From UTCHB3 sp008363265 (GTDB lineage: Bacteria; Bacteroidota; Ignavibacteria; Ignavibacteriales; Ignavibacteriaceae): DNA of 64,000 bases. The notes beneath the pieces are model-generated. The model saw nothing but the letters and a program-made list of their open reading frames with translations. It ran no database searches and was not told the origin of the DNA. The DNA is taken from NCBI GenBank assembly GCA_045863055.1, contig BTUW01000002.1, positions 233,711-297,710 on the forward strand, written 5' to 3'. Below, piece after piece: positions 61,894-64,000 of the stretch (its first letter is position 1; the number at the start of each line of letters is the position of its first letter). The translations under genes and the position numbers were made by a program.

Positions 61894-63192
61894 ATGACTG
61901 AAATAGTAGTTGTATTGGTTCTGATCCTCCTTAATGGCTTCTTCGCCATGTCGGAGATCGCCATTGTATCATCCCGGAAATCGAAACTCGAACAGGCGGC
62001 GGCTAATGGCTCGAAGGGCGCGGCTACAGCCCTCAAACTCCTTGAAAGTCCTGAAAATTTCCTCTCGAGCGTGCAGATCGGTATAACCCTTGTGGGTATC
62101 ATATCCGGTCTCTACGGAGGTGTGGCCATCGTCGAAGACTTCACCCCCATTGTTGCAGGGATCGAATTCCTTAAGCCGAACGCGCTTGAGATTTCCTACT
62201 TCCTCGTGGTCGGTATCATCACTTATCTCTCACTTGTAGTGGGTGAACTGCTCCCGAAGACCATAGCCTTCAACAATCCCGAGAAGATAGCCGCGGCCGT
62301 TGCTCCCTTCATGAGCTGGCTCGCTGTTGTCGCCCTCCCTGTCGTAAAAGTGCTCTCCCTCTCAACCCGGCTGCTGCAGAAGCTTCTCATGATCAAGGAG
62401 AAGCAGGAGGCCCCCGTAAGCGAGGATGAACTGAAACTCCTGATAGAACAGGGAGCAAAGTTCGGAACATTCGACCGTTATGAGTCGGAAATGATCAAGA
62501 GCGTTTTCCGCTTCGGAGACAGAACGGCACGTTCGGTTATGACCCCCAAAAGGGATGTGGTGGCGCTTAATCTTGATCACGACTTCAACCGCAACCTGAA
62601 GATCATCCTCTCACACGATTTCAAGATATTCCCCGCTTACAAGGGGAACACCGATAATGTGGTGGGGATAATTGAAACAAAAGAATTTCTTAAAAAATAC
62701 AGCCAGGGCCGGCAGTTCAAACTTGAAGACATGGTTTATCGCCCCGTACTGGTACCCGAGAATCTGCAATCCACCCGCATTATCGAGTCTTTCAGGGCCT
62801 CCAAGTATCATTTCGGACTCGTTATCGACGAGTCGGGTGCCTTCAAGGGAGTGATCACACTTCACGATATTATAGAAAACATCCTCGGCGACCTGCCTGA
62901 AAAGGATGAAGCCGAAGACACCCCCGATATCACCCGGCGGGAAGATGGCTCAAACCTCGTTGACGGCACAATGCTCCTCGATGTTCTGGGCGAAAAACTC
63001 GGGATCAATTTCCCCGACAAGGAGAGTGAGTTCGTAACCCTCGGCGGATTCGTTGCAGCCACGCTCGGGAAGATTCCACACGCGGGTGATAACTTCTTCT
63101 ACGGATCGTTCCGGTTCGAAGTTGTTGACATGGACGGAAGACGGGTCGACAAGGTTATGATCTCCGGTCCACACGATTCCGCTCTTTACTGA
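61894..63192 (+). CDS. CNNM/CorC-type transporter (DUF21-CBS-CorC_HlyC)
   Basis: This 432-residue protein has a DUF21 membrane domain (about 1-190, opening LLNGFFAMSEIAIVSSRKSKLEQ as landmarks NGFFAMSEIA), a CBS pair (about 205-330, with MTPKRDVVALNLD and RIIESFRASKYHFGLV) and a C-terminal CorC_HlyC domain (about 350-430, FVTLGGFVAATLGKIP). Such proteins are magnesium/cobalt efflux or sensing transporters, often misnamed haemolysins. The start is ATG at 61894. Confidence 0.93.
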   Translation: MTEIVVVLVLILLNGFFAMSEIAIVSSRKSKLEQAAANGSKGAATALKLLESPENFLSSVQIGITLVGIISGLYGGVAIVEDFTPIVAGIEFLKPNALEISYFLVVGIITYLSLVVGELLPKTIAFNNPEKIAAAVAPFMSWLAVVALPVVKVLSLSTRLLQKLLMIKEKQEAPVSEDELKLLIEQGAKFGTFDRYESEMIKSVFRFGDRTARSVMTPKRDVVALNLDHDFNRNLKIILSHDFKIFPAYKGNTDNVVGIIETKEFLKKYSQGRQFKLEDMVYRPVLVPENLQSTRIIESFRASKYHFGLVIDESGAFKGVITLHDIIENILGDLPEKDEAEDTPDITRREDGSNLVDGTMLLDVLGEKLGINFPDKESEFVTLGGFVAATLGKIPHAGDNFFYGSFRFEVVDMDGRRVDKVMISGPHDSALY

Positions 63193-63225
63193 TCTTTTTC
63201 ACTATTTAAACCCGACAGGCATAAA

Positions 63226-63855
63226 ATGAGATTAACCAAAGATGAAATACTCTCCCTCGAGAAAGGGTACAGAACCAACCTTGTAAACTCGGTTGCAGGG
63301 TTCAAAAGCGCGAACCTTGTTGGGACCGTTACCCCCGAAGGAGATACAAATCTTGCCATCTTCAGTTCAGTAATCCATGCCGGATCAAACCCGCCGCTTC
63401 TTGGGATGCTCTTCAGACCTGTTACTGTAGCGCGACATACATATGAGAACATCAAGGCAACAGGGGTTTTCACTCTGAATCATGTCAGCAGGGAGATGTT
63501 CAAGGCAGCACATCAGACCTCGGCTAGGTACCCGGATGGTGTCTCCGAGTTCGAAGCAGCCGGGCATACACCGTGGTACTCGGGTAATATAGCAGCTCCT
63601 TATGTTGCCGGGGCAGAAGTGAAGATCGGACTGAAGTTTGTTGAGGAGGCAGAAATAAAAGCGAACGGCACACTGTTCATGGTCGGAGAGATCATTGAAC
63701 TTCTCCTTCCGGATGGGGTGGTTGCACCGGATGGTTACATCGACATCGAGAAGGCCGGAACTGTAGCCATTTCAGGGCTCGACAGCTATCACACAACCGA
63801 AAGGCTGGCCAGACTCACCTACGCCAAACCAGACAGGCTGCCCGAACCTCTCTGA
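63226..63855 (+). CDS. Flavin reductase-like FMN-binding protein
   Basis: This 209-residue protein resembles the flavin reductase-like domain family: NSVAGFKSANLVGT at the FMN phosphate region, the FSSVIHAGSNPPLLGMLF and TYENIKATGVFTLNHV strands. It probably binds FMN and reduces it with NAD(P)H, or acts as a flavin-binding partner; the substrate is unknown. It begins 33 bp after the CNNM-type stop and may be co-transcribed. Confidence 0.85.
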   Translation: MRLTKDEILSLEKGYRTNLVNSVAGFKSANLVGTVTPEGDTNLAIFSSVIHAGSNPPLLGMLFRPVTVARHTYENIKATGVFTLNHVSREMFKAAHQTSARYPDGVSEFEAAGHTPWYSGNIAAPYVAGAEVKIGLKFVEEAEIKANGTLFMVGEIIELLLPDGVVAPDGYIDIEKAGTVAISGLDSYHTTERLARLTYAKPDRLPEPL

Positions 63856-63863
63856 TCCGGGGG

Positions 63864-64000
63864 TTATTTGGCAGTGTGTTTCATCTTCTCTTCATAGGCA
63901 TCGTCCCACTCCTCCGAGTCGAGGTTGTACCTGTCGGCGATCATACTGTTGGGATAGAAGTAGTGCCCTACCACGATGCCCGTGACTCCGTCTTTTAGTT
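63864..64000 (-). CDS. C-terminal end of an unidentified protein (cut by window edge)
   Basis: An open frame reads from the right edge to a TAA at 63864-63866. Forty-odd codons are visible, including DGVTGIVVGHYFYPNS and ending EEKMKHTAK. The start lies outside the window. I do not recognise it; codon use looks like its neighbours and it converges with the flavin reductase gene. Confidence 0.6.
   Translation of the reverse strand, partial: LKDGVTGIVVGHYFYPNSMIADRYNLDSEEWDDAYEEKMKHTAK

Overview
The window reads as a chromosomal segment of a free-living Gram-negative member of the FCB group, most likely Ignavibacteriota or a close Bacteroidota/Chlorobi relative. The support is: three secreted proteins with a type IX secretion (T9SS) C-terminal sorting domain, two of them carrying the NYPNPFNPST signature; a PorD-like DUF4835 protein; a complete division and cell-wall (dcw) cluster with a meso-diaminopimelate-type MurE; and a trimeric NAD-linked [FeFe] hydrogenase. 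GC content looks close to half by eye. No phage, IS element, plasmid gene or CRISPR array was seen. The taxon call is inference.

Layout. 1-20 kb is mostly envelope and secreted functions: the 3' end of a T9SS cargo protein, a lipoprotein cytochrome c, an amidase/xanthan-lyase-like exoprotein, a TPR protein, an unknown lipoprotein with an NlpC/P60 hydrolase, pyruvoyl arginine decarboxylase, SmpB, a YCF48-like T9SS cargo, SppA, then an operon of a two-component propeller histidine kinase, a NYN-domain protein and a GH18 T9SS cargo, and DUF4835. 20.5-37.2 kb is the minus-strand dcw cluster mraZ-rsmH-ftsL-ftsI-murE-murF-mraY-murD-ftsW-murG-murC-ftsQ-ftsA-X-ftsZ, with many start/stop overlaps and a MraZ-box-like operator in front. 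Gene X, between ftsA and ftsZ, aligns with the FtsZ GTPase domain at constant spacing but has lost every glycine-rich nucleotide loop. It looks like a pseudo-GTPase FtsZ paralogue and is the most interesting object here.

37.5-40.3 kb holds RsmB, a 57-residue membrane protein coupled to an M15 peptidase, and a haem lipoprotein. 40.4-51.2 kb is one minus-strand block: an Ntn hydrolase, a Ser/Thr kinase, a sensory-hydrogenase/histidine-kinase fusion, a receiver protein, a REC-PAS-histidine kinase, a second receiver, then HydC-HydB-HydA. It reads as a hydrogenase with its own H2- or redox-sensing phosphorelay, but no DNA-binding output regulator is present. 51.3-64 kb has a CopA copper ATPase whose 3' end runs antisense into a tRNA-Thr gene, a zinc-ribbon TPR protein, HU, an unknown membrane protein, oligoendopeptidase F, SecD-SecF, DedA, a CNNM/CorC-type transporter, a flavin reductase-like protein and a truncated C-terminus at the right edge.

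Several intergenic spaces hold unusual low-complexity DNA: TAATACC heptamer arrays starting at the stop codons of murE and dedA, a 14-bp GC palindrome present three times, a telomere-like G-rich tract after the amidase gene, and a degenerate GTTACCCGTT block after secF.
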